In this document: piece by piece, positions 7,469 through 15,622 of the stretch | How the letters are laid out: each line of letters starts with the position of its first letter | Position numbering within the stretch: position 1 is the first letter of the stretch | DNA from: an uncultured Subdoligranulum sp. | Lineage (GTDB): Bacteria > Bacillota > Clostridia > Oscillospirales > Ruminococcaceae | Direction: 5' to 3' | Length of the DNA stretch: 34,309 bases | Assembly: GCA_904374465.1 (NCBI GenBank) | Contig: CAJFFY010000028.1 | Coordinates: forward strand, 1-34,309 | The notes under the pieces: model-generated | The model's input: the letters and a program-made list of their open reading frames with translations, nothing else | Told to the model about the DNA's origin: nothing | Databases searched by the model: none | Translations under genes and position numbers: made by a program

Positions 7469-8407
7469 ATGAAAGACATCAACAAATACCGCGGTGTAAT
7501 CCCTGCGTTCTATGCCTGCTACGACAAGGAGGGCGCCATCTCGGTGGAGGGCGTCAAGGCCCTGACCCGGCATCTGATCGGCAAGGGCGTCAAGGGCGTC
7601 TACGTGGGCGGTTCCTCCGGTGAGTGCATCTACCAGAGCGTGGCCGAGCGCAAGGCCGTGCTGGAAGCTGTCATGAGCGAGGCCAAGGGCAAGATTACCG
7701 TCATTGCCCATGTGGCCTGCAACAACACCGCCGACAGCGCCGAGCTGGCCGCCCACGCCGAAAGCTGCGGCGTGGATGCCATCGCGGCCATTCCGCCCAT
7801 CTATTTCCACCTGCCCAACTACGCCATTGCGGACTACTGGAACGCCATGAGTGCCGCGGCGCCCCATACCGAGTTCGTCATCTACAACATTCCCCAGCTG
7901 GCCGGCACCGCCCTGACCATGCCCCTGCTGGCCGAGATGCTCAAGAACCCCAACGTCATCGCCGTGAAGAATTCCTCCATGCCGGTGCAGGACATCCAGA
8001 TGTTCAAGGATGCGGGCATTGCCGCCCGGGGCAAGGACGGTTTTGCGGTGTTCAACGGTCCCGATGAGCAGTTTGTGTCGGGCCGGGTGATGGGCGCCGA
8101 CGGTGGCATCGGCGGCACCTACGCCGTCATGCCGGAGCTCTTCCTCAAGATGAACGAGCTGCTGGCCAAGGGGGACATCGACCATGCCCGCCATGTGCAG
8201 TACCTGGCCGACCGCATCATCTACAAGATGTGCGAAGCCCACGGCAACCTGTATGCCGTCCAGAAGGAGATCCTGCGCCGGATGTACGGCCTGGAGCTGG
8301 GCGGTGTGCGCCCGCCGCTGCCCAACCTGGCCGAGTCGGACGACGCCGTGGTGGTGGCCGCCCAGACGATGATCGAGAGCGCCCTGGCCGAGATCCAGAG
8401 CTTATAA
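7469..8407 (+). CDS. nanA: N-acetylneuraminate lyase
   Basis: A 312-residue member of the DapA/NanA aldolase family, the normal size. It cleaves N-acetylneuraminate to N-acetylmannosamine and pyruvate in the cytoplasm. The phosphate-loop-like motif GGSSGE, the catalytic tyrosine in YNIP (Tyr139) and the Schiff-base lysine in AVKNSS (Lys167) are all at the family positions. The context separates it from dihydrodipicolinate synthase: importer genes upstream, then YhcH, NanE and a ROK kinase. ATG 7469 has AAGGAG eleven bases upstream. The protein acts as a homotetramer in characterised relatives. Confidence 0.95.
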   Translation: MKDINKYRGVIPAFYACYDKEGAISVEGVKALTRHLIGKGVKGVYVGGSSGECIYQSVAERKAVLEAVMSEAKGKITVIAHVACNNTADSAELAAHAESCGVDAIAAIPPIYFHLPNYAIADYWNAMSAAAPHTEFVIYNIPQLAGTALTMPLLAEMLKNPNVIAVKNSSMPVQDIQMFKDAGIAARGKDGFAVFNGPDEQFVSGRVMGADGGIGGTYAVMPELFLKMNELLAKGDIDHARHVQYLADRIIYKMCEAHGNLYAVQKEILRRMYGLELGGVRPPLPNLAESDDAVVVAAQTMIESALAEIQSL

Positions 8408-8415
8408 TGCGGCGG

Positions 8416-8443
8416 CAGGCTTCCCCGGCAGCGGGGGAGCCTG
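8416..8443 (+). repeat. Intercistronic hairpin between nanA and the YhcH gene
   Basis: CAGGCTTCCCC (8416-8426) pairs with GGGGGAGCCTG (8433-8443) with one T-G wobble and a six-base loop. There is no T-run, so read-through is expected. Confidence 0.55.
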
Positions 8444-8479
8444 TCCCTGTTTGGGGCCATGCCCCGGAAAGGAGCCACC

Positions 8480-8953
8480 ATGATCACCGATACCCTGCAG
8501 AATCTGCCCCGCTACCGCGGCCTGCACAAGAACCTGGACATTGCCATCCGCTGGCTGATGGCCCACGATGTGGCCGCCCTGCCCAACGGCCGCACCGAGG
8601 TGGACGGGGAGGCGGTATTCATCAACGTGATGGACGCCGACCTGCGGGACGCCGAGGGCGCCGCTTTTGAGTACCACCGCCGCTACGCCGACCTGCAGAT
8701 CGACCTGACGGGCGGCGAGCGCTGGGGCTGGGCCGCCTCCGGCACCGAGGAGAAGCCCTTTGACGAGGGCGCCGACGTGGGCTTTGTAACCGGCGCCGAG
8801 GAGGCGTCCGGCGTGCTGGGCGGCGGACGGTTCGCCCTGTTTATGCCCGGCGAACCCCACAAGCCCAGCTGCCGCACCCCCGACTGTGCCCGGGTGCGCA
8901 AGGCTGTGTTCAAGATTGAGATGCGACACGACAAAGGAGCGTATTTGGAATGA
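8480..8953 (+). CDS. YhcH/YjgK/YiaL (DUF386) family protein, probable sialic acid anomerase
   Basis: A 157-residue cupin-like protein, the usual size of the YhcH family. Probable metal and substrate residues are in EYHRRYADLQIDLTGGERWGW and FALFMPGEPHKPSC. In E. coli the YhcH protein (NanQ) opens or interconverts Neu5Ac anomers to speed catabolism. The same job is likely here because the gene sits between nanA and nanE. An upstream in-frame ATG at 8459 is less likely: AAAGGAG directly precedes the ATG at 8480. The stop overlaps the nanE start by four bases (ATGA), so translation is coupled. Confidence 0.88.
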   Translation: MITDTLQNLPRYRGLHKNLDIAIRWLMAHDVAALPNGRTEVDGEAVFINVMDADLRDAEGAAFEYHRRYADLQIDLTGGERWGWAASGTEEKPFDEGADVGFVTGAEEASGVLGGGRFALFMPGEPHKPSCRTPDCARVRKAVFKIEMRHDKGAYLE

Positions 8954-9651
8954 ACAAGGAAGAGATTTTCAACCAGATCCACCACGGGCTCATCGTCTCC
9001 TGCCAGGCGCTGGAGAACGAACCCCTCTACACCCCTGAGGGCGGCATCATGCCGCTGATGGCCAAGGCCGCCGCCATGAGCGGGGCGGTGGGCATCCGGG
9101 CCAACACCGTGCGGGACATCACCCAGATCAAGGCGGTGGTGGACCTGCCGGTCATCGGCATCATCAAGAAGGACTACCCCGGCACCCCCATGTACATCAC
9201 CGTGACGATGGCCGAGGTGGACGCCCTGGTGGGCTGCGGCGTGGATATTCTGGCCGTGCAGGGCACCGGTGCCCTGCGCCCCGACGGCAAGACCGCGGCG
9301 GAGTTCATCCGGGAAATCAAGACCAAGTACCCAGACCAGCTGCTGATGGCCGACATTGCCACCTTTGAGGAGGCCATGGCCTGCGCCGAGGCGGGGGCCG
9401 ACTTTGTGGGCACCACCATGCGGGGCTACACCCCCGAGACCACCGGCATCAACGATATCGACTTTGACTTTGTGGCCCGGCTGGCCAAGGAATGCCCGGC
9501 CAAGGTCATTGCCGAGGGGCATATCCACTACCCCGAGCAGGCCCGCAAAGCCCTGGAAGCCGGTGCCTATGCCCTGGTGGTGGGCGGCGCCATCACCCGC
9601 CCCGCCGAGATCACCGCCCGGTTCACCGCCGCCATCAAGGACTGCAAGTAA
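8950..9651 (+). CDS. nanE: N-acetylmannosamine-6-phosphate 2-epimerase
   Basis: A 233-residue TIM-barrel epimerase that converts ManNAc-6-P to GlcNAc-6-P. Family blocks visible are GLIVSCQALENEPLY at the N-terminus, IKKDYPGTPMYITVTMAEVDAL, LLMADIATFEEAMACAEAGA, and the phosphate-binding VIAEGHIHYPEQ and ALVVGGAITRP near the C-terminus. The length matches the NanE family closely. It overlaps the YhcH gene by ATGA and is followed after 10 bp by the ROK kinase. GlcNAc-6-P would then need NagA and NagB, which are not in this window. Confidence 0.95.
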   Translation: MNKEEIFNQIHHGLIVSCQALENEPLYTPEGGIMPLMAKAAAMSGAVGIRANTVRDITQIKAVVDLPVIGIIKKDYPGTPMYITVTMAEVDALVGCGVDILAVQGTGALRPDGKTAAEFIREIKTKYPDQLLMADIATFEEAMACAEAGADFVGTTMRGYTPETTGINDIDFDFVARLAKECPAKVIAEGHIHYPEQARKALEAGAYALVVGGAITRPAEITARFTAAIKDCK

Positions 9652-9661
9652 AGGAGTGGCC

Positions 9662-10573
9662 ATGAGCAAGATCTATCTGGGCATCGACATCGGCGGCACC
9701 GCCGTCAAGATGGGGCTGGTGGACGAGACCGGCACCGTGCTGGACCGGGCGGAGCGCAGCGTCAGCTTTGACGGCTACCGCACCCCCATCCTGGACACCG
9801 TGCGGGCCGCGGCCGCCGACTTCACCGACGGGCGGCAGGGACAGATTGCCGGCATCGGCGTGTCCGCCACCGGCCAGATCGACAGCCGCAAAGGCATCGT
9901 GGCCGGCACCTGCGGCAGCCTGCCCGGCTGGGTGGGGGCCCCCATCCGGGACCGCCTGACCGAGGACTTCGGCCTGCCGGTCACGGTGGCCAACGATGCC
10001 AACTGCATGTGTCTGGGCGAAGTGTGGGTCGGTGCGGCCCGGGGCTGCACCGACGTCATCGGCATCACCATCGGCACCGGCATCGGCGGGGGCATCCTCA
10101 CCGGCGGACGGCTGCTGGAGGGCGCCCGGGGTCTGGGCGGCGAGATGGGCCATTACCGCACCCACGCCCTGGACGGGGTGCCCTGCACCTGCGGCGCCCG
10201 GGGCTGCTGGGAGCGGTATGCCTCCACCACCGCCCTGGTACGCGCCGCCCAGGCGATGGACCCGGAACTCCGGGACGGGCGGGCCATCTTTGCCGCCGCC
10301 CGGGCGGGCCGCTGCGATGTGCTGGACCTGCTGGACCGCTGGATGGACGAGATCGCCCAGGGGCTGGCCGGCATGGTGCACATCTTCAACCCCCAGCGCA
10401 TTCTGGTGGGCGGCGGCGTCAGCGCCCAGAAAGAGCTGCTGATTGAACCGCTGGAGCACAAGGTCAAGGCGGCGGTCATGCCCGCCTTTGCCGAGGGACT
10501 GACCCTGCAGGCGGCGGCCTTGCAGAACGACGCCGGGCTGGTGGGTGCCGTCTACTATCTGCTGCACCACTGA
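9662..10573 (+). CDS. nanK: ROK-family sugar kinase, probable N-acetylmannosamine kinase
   Basis: A 303-residue ROK kinase. The ATP-binding DIGGTAVK is at the N-terminus and a second phosphate loop reads IGTGIGGGIL. The ROK zinc site is present as CTCGARGCWE, with the sugar-binding GGEMGH just before it. ATG 9662 follows AAGGAG; the frame is open far upstream only as a shadow of nanE. As the last gene of the nan operon it most likely phosphorylates ManNAc to ManNAc-6-P, the substrate of NanE. The ROK family also contains glucose and GlcNAc kinases, so the substrate rests on context. The operon ends at the terminator 10590-10625. Confidence 0.9.
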   Translation: MSKIYLGIDIGGTAVKMGLVDETGTVLDRAERSVSFDGYRTPILDTVRAAAADFTDGRQGQIAGIGVSATGQIDSRKGIVAGTCGSLPGWVGAPIRDRLTEDFGLPVTVANDANCMCLGEVWVGAARGCTDVIGITIGTGIGGGILTGGRLLEGARGLGGEMGHYRTHALDGVPCTCGARGCWERYASTTALVRAAQAMDPELRDGRAIFAAARAGRCDVLDLLDRWMDEIAQGLAGMVHIFNPQRILVGGGVSAQKELLIEPLEHKVKAAVMPAFAEGLTLQAAALQNDAGLVGAVYYLLHH

Positions 10574-10589
10574 AGATTTTCCACACAAA

Positions 10590-10625
10590 AACACCCTGCT
10601 GTGTAAAACAGCAGGGTGTTTTTTT
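10590..10625 (+). terminator. Intrinsic terminator of the nan operon
   Basis: AACACCCTGCTG (10590-10601) pairs perfectly with CAGCAGGGTGTT (10609-10620) around a seven-base loop, and a run of Ts continues to 10625. The end of the T-run forms the first bases of the -35 box of the next promoter. Confidence 0.95.
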
Positions 10626-10652
10626 GACGGAACCCGTCGGTTGTGTTACAAT
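10624..10652 (+). promoter_or_regulatory. Promoter of the TetR gene
   Basis: TTGACG at 10624-10629 and TACAAT at 10647-10652 have a 17-base spacer, with TG one base before the -10 (extended -10). GACGG and CCGTC (10626-10637) form a small inverted repeat next to the -35 that may be a weak operator. Confidence 0.85.
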
Positions 10653-10680
10653 ACCACCAACAGATGGGAGGGAATGTGCC

Positions 10681-11226
10681 ATGCAGGCCGATGTGAAACA
10701 GGAAATCACCGAAGCACTGTTACAGCTTCTGGAGAAAAAGAGTCTGGAGAAGATTACCGTCACCGAGCTGGTGGCCTTGTGCGGCATCAGCCGCCAGACC
10801 TTCTACTACCACTTTGAGGATGTGCTGGACGTGGTGGACTGGTGGACCCGCCAGGGCGCCCAGCAGCTGATGACCCAAAGCCTGCAGACGGAGGACCCCC
10901 ACCGGGCACTGGGGCTGTTTGTGGACTATATCACCGAGCACCGCCGCACCCTGCAGCATCTGCTGGCCAGCCGCTGGCACGAACAGCTGGAGCGGCGGCT
11001 GGTACAGGTGTTCACCACCTACCTGCAGGACGCCCTGCACCGGATGCACCCCAACCTGGCCATGTCCCCCGCCGACGAGGAAGCCTTTTTGCAGTTTTAC
11101 GCCTGCGGCATTTCCGGGCTGCTGGTCCAGCGGGAGGTGCGCACCGAAGCGGAAAAGCAGACGCTGGTCAACCAGCTGTACTGGCTGCTCTTCCAGAACC
11201 CCTGGGGGCACATCCTGCACTCCTGA
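10681..11226 (+). CDS. TetR/AcrR-family transcriptional regulator
   Basis: A 181-residue regulator with a typical TetR DNA-binding domain at the N-terminus (about residues 5-50). It contains the helix-turn-helix ITVTELVALCGISRQTFYYHFEDV. The C-terminal ligand domain has the QTFYYHF-then-long-helix pattern of the DhaS-like branch. The frame stays open to 10624, but that would start inside the promoter; ATG 10681 follows GGGAGGG. It converges on the radical SAM gene, whose stop is only 3 bp away. The perfect inverted repeat at 12717-12746 in front of that gene is a plausible target of this regulator (inference). Confidence 0.88.
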   Translation: MQADVKQEITEALLQLLEKKSLEKITVTELVALCGISRQTFYYHFEDVLDVVDWWTRQGAQQLMTQSLQTEDPHRALGLFVDYITEHRRTLQHLLASRWHEQLERRLVQVFTTYLQDALHRMHPNLAMSPADEEAFLQFYACGISGLLVQREVRTEAEKQTLVNQLYWLLFQNPWGHILHS

Positions 11227-11229
11227 GCG

Positions 11230-12588
11230 TTATTCCGCCTTGTCGGGGTGGCTTTCGCTCCACAGCTTGTCGGCCTGGGGCTGCCAGGCTTCGGCATAGG
11301 GGGTGGTGCGGTCGCAGAGGGTGTCCACATTTTCGGGGGATTCGTAGTCGGTGGAAACCGCCCCCGTGTCGTGGACCATCTTGCGCAGTTTTTCGGGGTT
11401 TTCCAGCATGGGGCAGGGGCGCAGCATGTTGCCGTTGAAGGGCTGGCCGTCGTGGTAGGCCATGAACAGCGGGCTCTTGAGGGCTTCCAGCAGCGTGCAG
11501 TTGCGGATGTTCACGTTGGAATAGTGGATGAAGACGCAGGGTTCCACATCGCCCCGGGCGTTGATGTGCAGATACCGCCGGCCGCCGGCGATGCAGCCGC
11601 CCACGTACTCGGCATCGTTCTGGAAATCCATCGAGAAGATGGGTTTGCTCTTGCGGAAGGCGCGGATGCGGTTGTACACCTCGGTGCGCTGTTCCGGCGT
11701 GGGCAGCAGCTGGGGCGCGGCCCCGCTGCCCACCGGCATGTAGTGGAAGAACCAGACAAACAGCGCGCCGGCGTCGATGATGGAATCAAAGAAGGCCTCG
11801 CTGCTGATGTCGGCATAGTTGGCGCTGGTGTAGCAGGCCGAAATGCCGAAGGGCAGCTTGTGGGCTTTCAGCAGGGCCATGGCCTTCTGGACTTTCCGGT
11901 AGGCGCCGTCACCCCGGCGGGAGTCGTTGGCGGCCTCGAAGCCTTCCAGGCTGAAGGCGGGCACAAAGTTCTTGACCCGCAGCATCTCCCGGCAGAAATC
12001 CTCGTCGATGAGGGTGCCGTTGGTGAAGCTGAGGAACTCGCAGTCGCTATGCTTTTCGCACAGGGCAATGACGTCCTGCTTGCGCACCAGCGGTTCACCG
12101 CCGGTGAAAATGTACATGTAGGTGCCCAGTTCCTTGCCCTGGGTCACGATGGAGTCCAGCTCCTCAAAACTCAGGTTCAACCGGTTGCCGTACTCGGCGG
12201 CCCAGCAGCCGGTGCAGTGCATGTTGCAGGCCGAGGTGGGGTCCAGCAGGATGGCCCAGGGCACGTTGCAGTTCTCCTTGGCGCTGACCTCCTCCTGCCG
12301 GGCGCTGCCCTGCAGGCTGGCGTTGAGGATGAAGTTGCGGAAAAAGGTTTCCCGCACACCGGGGTCCAGCTCGTACACCTTCATGATGAGCTGGTACCAG
12401 TTGTCCTTTTTGTCGATGGCGTTGCGGAAGGCGGCGCGCTGCTTGGCATACCAGTCCTTGGGCGTGACGGTATCGATCAGTTTCATGATCTTGGGAATGT
12501 TGGTTTCCGGGTCCTTCTCCAGGTAGTGGAGCATCTGTTCCACCACGGCGGAAATTGCGGCATCTTTCAGGGATGCATTCTGTGCCAT
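11230..12588 (-). CDS. Radical SAM protein with SPASM-like C-terminal cysteines
   Basis: A 452-residue protein. The radical SAM cluster motif C-x3-C-x2-C is Cys121, Cys125 and Cys128 (CNMHCTGC). FTGGEPL follows as the SAM-binding GGE motif. A C-terminal cysteine set (GGCIAGG, DVEPCVF, RNC, RPCP) resembles the auxiliary-cluster region of SPASM proteins. The first 110 residues form a helical N-terminal region not found in the simplest members. SPASM proteins modify peptides, mature enzymes or act on carbohydrates. No precursor peptide or partner enzyme is next to this gene, so the substrate is unknown. ATG 12588 follows GGAGG. It ends 3 bp from the converging TetR gene. Confidence 0.88.
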   Translation of the reverse strand: MAQNASLKDAAISAVVEQMLHYLEKDPETNIPKIMKLIDTVTPKDWYAKQRAAFRNAIDKKDNWYQLIMKVYELDPGVRETFFRNFILNASLQGSARQEEVSAKENCNVPWAILLDPTSACNMHCTGCWAAEYGNRLNLSFEELDSIVTQGKELGTYMYIFTGGEPLVRKQDVIALCEKHSDCEFLSFTNGTLIDEDFCREMLRVKNFVPAFSLEGFEAANDSRRGDGAYRKVQKAMALLKAHKLPFGISACYTSANYADISSEAFFDSIIDAGALFVWFFHYMPVGSGAAPQLLPTPEQRTEVYNRIRAFRKSKPIFSMDFQNDAEYVGGCIAGGRRYLHINARGDVEPCVFIHYSNVNIRNCTLLEALKSPLFMAYHDGQPFNGNMLRPCPMLENPEKLRKMVHDTGAVSTDYESPENVDTLCDRTTPYAEAWQPQADKLWSESHPDKAE

Positions 12589-12667
12589 AACGGTACACCT
12601 CCATAGGTTTTTACTTCTTTGTACGCGGCGGGGATACCCTCTATGCAGGCCCCGGCGTATCTTCTAT

Positions 12668-12673
12668 ATTGTA
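12668..12673 (-). promoter_or_regulatory. Probable promoter -10 of the radical SAM gene
   Basis: TACAAT on the minus strand, preceded by TG one base away (extended -10). No clear -35 lies 17 bases upstream. An alternative start uses TTGTCA at the palindrome (12721-12726) as -35, with a weak -10 17 bases on. Confidence 0.45.
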
Positions 12674-12716
12674 CCACCGCAAAACTTGCCGGAAACACTG
12701 ATAGTTGTCTGCCTTT

Positions 12717-12746
12717 GTCCTGACAAATTCTTGCGGTTGTCAGGAC
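12717..12746. promoter_or_regulatory. Perfect inverted repeat, probable operator of the radical SAM gene
   Basis: GTCCTGACAA (12717-12726) and TTGTCAGGAC (12737-12746) are exact inverted copies with a 10-base spacer, so the half-site centres are 20 bp apart. It lies 130-160 bp upstream of the radical SAM start and just outside its predicted promoter. The TetR gene at the other end of the radical SAM gene is the nearest candidate regulator. No copy of this repeat stands before the TetR gene. Confidence 0.65.
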
Positions 12747-12762
12747 GGATTTGCAGAATTGT

Positions 12763-12797
12763 AAATGCCCCGTGCCGAAAAACGGCACGGGGCATTT
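12763..12797 (-). terminator. Terminator of the Gld-like ABC operon
   Basis: AAATGCCCCGTGCCG (12763-12777) pairs perfectly with CGGCACGGGGCATTT (12783-12797) around five As. It lies 22 bp past the stop of the DUF4340 gene. On the minus strand the stem ends in a modest T-rich tail. Confidence 0.85.
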
Positions 12798-12818
12798 GGT
12801 ATAGGGAGGATGGATTGG

Positions 12819-14156
12819 TCAGGAAAGTCCCAGCGTGATGGCGTTGACGGCCTCGGTCAGGTCCACCACCAGGCTGCGGGACACAAGACCCAGGGTCTGG
12901 CCGTCCAGCTGCACCAGGCAGTCCTCGCCGTCATACTGGTAAAAGGTCACGCTTACCGTGGGGTAGTCCTCGCTGTCCAGATGGACGGTGAAGGCGGCCT
13001 CCTGTTTCTTTTCGGGGGTATCGGTGTTGAATTCCTTCACCGTCAGGGCGTCCACCGCGTCGGAAACATCGTCAAACTCCACCACATCGTCGCCGATCTT
13101 CCAGCTGTCGCCGTTCTTCTCGACGGTATAGGTGGCGTCGTCCACCGTGAAGTCGATGCTCTGCACGTCGTCCCAGTTCAGGGCCACCACGGCGCTGGGA
13201 CGCAGGGTGTCGTAGCCGATGGTGGCCACGTCGTCGGTGTAGGTGTCGCTGTCGATGCGGTAGACGATGGGCGAATCGTCCATGCGCATATAGCAGTTGT
13301 CGCCGTTTTTGCCAAAGGCCAGCGTGCTGGTTTGCGTTTCATCGTCCACCGTGTAGGTCACCGTGAAGGTGATCGCCGGCGCATCCAGGCCGTAGACCCC
13401 CAGATCGGACTCGGTGGTGCGGTAGTTCACATACTCCGACCGGTCAATGCCGTTGAGGGTGGTGATGACCCCTTCCACCTTGTCGGTGTCCAGGGGCTGG
13501 TAACTGTCGCCCTGCTGCAGGTAGTAGTCGTAGGCGTCGGTATAGCACAGGGTGTCGTCGGGGCGGTATTCCGCCGTGAAGGCGGTTTCGCCGGTGGCCA
13601 CGATGCTGTCCAGCGTGTCGTAGTCGTCGGGGAAGGTATCCACCCGCATCAGGTCATCCCGGTCGGAGGCCACATACTGTTCCAGGTCGTCGTCAATGAG
13701 GTAGACCGTGCCGTCCCCCAGGGTGACGTAGCGCTTTTCGTCCATGGTGGAGTAGTCCCCCATCTGGAGCACCGTGCTGCCGTCGGCGCTGGTCAGCGTC
13801 ACCGTGCAGGAGGGATCGTCCAGCCCGTACTGGGCAAAGTCCTCCACGTCCTCGATGACAAAGCTGGCGTGGACGCTCTCAAAATGGCTGAGGAAGTCGC
13901 TCATCTTGTCCTGGTCGATGGGAAACTCCGCATCGCTGGCATCCTGCCAGGTGTCGTCGTTTTGCACAAAGTGCAGGGAATTGCCGTCCTTGGTCCAGGA
14001 GACCTCGGTCAGGGCGCTTTCGCTGGTGGCGAAGATTTCCTCGTCCACCGTGGAGATGGTGTCGATGTGTTTCTGCACGCCGGAAACGATGGCGATGACG
14101 GCGCACAGCACCACCAGCACCCCCACCAGGACGGCCAGTTTTTTCTGTCGATTCAT
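12819..14156 (-). CDS. DUF4340 domain protein of Gld-like ABC system
   Basis: A 445-residue protein with one N-terminal membrane segment (KLAVLVGVLVVLCAVIAIVSG) and a large, very acidic extracytoplasmic part. It contains two or more DUF4340-type repeats: a block with YGLDDPSCTVTLTSADGSTVLQMGD early and another with YGLDAPAITFTVTYTVDDETQTSTLAFG later. DUF4340 proteins are commonly encoded next to GldG-like proteins and ABC permeases; their biochemical role is not established. It is the last gene of this operon and overlaps the GldG-like gene by four bases (ATGA). It likely works outside the membrane with the product of 14153-15622. Confidence 0.85.
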   Translation of the reverse strand: MNRQKKLAVLVGVLVVLCAVIAIVSGVQKHIDTISTVDEEIFATSESALTEVSWTKDGNSLHFVQNDDTWQDASDAEFPIDQDKMSDFLSHFESVHASFVIEDVEDFAQYGLDDPSCTVTLTSADGSTVLQMGDYSTMDEKRYVTLGDGTVYLIDDDLEQYVASDRDDLMRVDTFPDDYDTLDSIVATGETAFTAEYRPDDTLCYTDAYDYYLQQGDSYQPLDTDKVEGVITTLNGIDRSEYVNYRTTESDLGVYGLDAPAITFTVTYTVDDETQTSTLAFGKNGDNCYMRMDDSPIVYRIDSDTYTDDVATIGYDTLRPSAVVALNWDDVQSIDFTVDDATYTVEKNGDSWKIGDDVVEFDDVSDAVDALTVKEFNTDTPEKKQEAAFTVHLDSEDYPTVSVTFYQYDGEDCLVQLDGQTLGLVSRSLVVDLTEAVNAITLGLS

Positions 14157-15622
14157 ACCTTTTTCCTCCTGCGCAGTACCTCATCCACGCCCAGCAGCAA
14201 AAAGCCCACCGGGATGATGCCGATCATGCAGACCTTGAGCCAGGCTGCCGACGAGGAGCTGATGGTCAGATAGTTGTAATCCAGCGACTTGGAGCGGATG
14301 GACACCGCGTCGGTGTCACCGATCATCCAGGACAGGCCGTTCATCACGAAGTCCAGGTTGGCCCCCGAGGAGTAGGAGTTGTACATGTCGTCCAGCAGGT
14401 AGTCGCTGGCCACCCAGAGCATCCGTCCGCCGGCGGCGTCCTCCACCGTGACGGCCAGCGAGAAGGGACCGTCGATGTCGCCGTCCTCCTTGTCGTAGGT
14501 GGTCATGGCGTAGCCCGCCGCCTTGGAGAAGGAGTTGTCGGGGGAGGTTTCCAGCAGCGAGGTGACGGTGGCGCCGCTGTCCGTTTCGCCCACCGTCAGG
14601 CCGGCGGCAATGGGTACGATGACATGGTAGTCGCCGTCCTTCAGCGGGTCGGTGATGTCGGAGGACTGGATTTCGGGCATGAGCACATAGGGCGCCGTGA
14701 AGGCGTAGTAGTCGCGGTTCTGGTCCACCACCACACCATCGGCCGCGGTGACACCGTAGTCAGAGAGCAAGGCCTTCAGGTTGGGCAGGTCGGTGTCCTT
14801 CTGGGGGCCGGAGAGCACCACCAGCTTGCCGCCGCCCGTCAGGTAATCCCGCAGCATGGTCAGCTCCTCGTCGGAGATGTCGCTGGTGGGGGCATTGATG
14901 AGCAGCACGTCGCAGTCGTCGGGCACGGCGTCCACGTTGAGCAGCGAGAAGTCCTCCACGGTGTCGTAGTTGGCCCGCTGCAGTTCGTCCGAGAAGGTGT
15001 CCGACAGGGCCGCTTCGCCGTGGCCGCTGAGCAGGTAGACCTGGGGCAGGTCGGTGCTGACCACATAGTCGATGGCCGAGGTGATCTGGCCTTCGCCGTC
15101 AAAGGACTGGGACACCGAGCCGGTGGTGTAGTAGCTGTTGGTGTCGTACTGGTAGATGTTGTCGTAGCCGATGTAGCGGCTCTTGTCGCCGGAAACCACC
15201 ACCAGCGAGTTGTTGGCCACCGTCTCGTCGGTGTACTGCTGGGCAAAGGTGGGGTAGACGTCGGGGTCCTTCTTTTCCACCGTGATGTGGTCGGACAGCT
15301 CGGCGTAGCGGTCCAGCAGTTTCTGGATGACGGTGTCCTCCTGGCCGGCCTGGCTGATCCAGTAGATGGTCACGTCCTGCTGCAGGTTGGTGACCACCAC
15401 CTTGGTGTCGGAGGTGAGGGAATAGAGCTGGGCGGCCGAAATGTCCCACTGGGTCCAGCTGGCGGGCAGTTTGGAGGCCAGCACGTTGACCGCAATGAGG
15501 ATGGCCAGCACCACCAGGCTGAGCACAAAACTGTAGCCGCCCACCTTGGCGGTGCGGGTGGTCAGGGCCTGCCGGTTGCGGGCCAGGGCGGCCCGCCATT
15601 GGTTCTGTAAGCTGTTTTTCAT
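14153..15622 (-). CDS. GldG-like ABC transporter accessory protein
   Basis: A 489-residue protein with a membrane segment near residues 30-50 (SFVLSLVVLAILIAVNVLASKL) and another near the C-terminus (WLKVCMIGIIPVGFLLLGV), followed by a basic RRRKKV tail. The extracytoplasmic part carries the GldG/ABC_transp_aux signature YLLSGHGE and a following GGKLVVLSGP stretch. In Bacteroidetes GldG belongs to a gliding-associated ABC complex with GldA and GldF. In Firmicutes the same fold occurs without gliding, with unknown function. ATGA overlaps with both neighbours imply a fixed ratio of the permease, GldG-like and DUF4340 proteins. Confidence 0.87.
   Translation of the reverse strand: MKNSLQNQWRAALARNRQALTTRTAKVGGYSFVLSLVVLAILIAVNVLASKLPASWTQWDISAAQLYSLTSDTKVVVTNLQQDVTIYWISQAGQEDTVIQKLLDRYAELSDHITVEKKDPDVYPTFAQQYTDETVANNSLVVVSGDKSRYIGYDNIYQYDTNSYYTTGSVSQSFDGEGQITSAIDYVVSTDLPQVYLLSGHGEAALSDTFSDELQRANYDTVEDFSLLNVDAVPDDCDVLLINAPTSDISDEELTMLRDYLTGGGKLVVLSGPQKDTDLPNLKALLSDYGVTAADGVVVDQNRDYYAFTAPYVLMPEIQSSDITDPLKDGDYHVIVPIAAGLTVGETDSGATVTSLLETSPDNSFSKAAGYAMTTYDKEDGDIDGPFSLAVTVEDAAGGRMLWVASDYLLDDMYNSYSSGANLDFVMNGLSWMIGDTDAVSIRSKSLDYNYLTISSSSAAWLKVCMIGIIPVGFLLLGVDEVLRRRKKV

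Noticed and set aside
12765..14273. 502-codon plus-strand frame opposite the DUF4340 gene
   Set aside because: It starts inside the terminator hairpin and is a Val/Gly/His-rich shadow of a convincing minus-strand gene.
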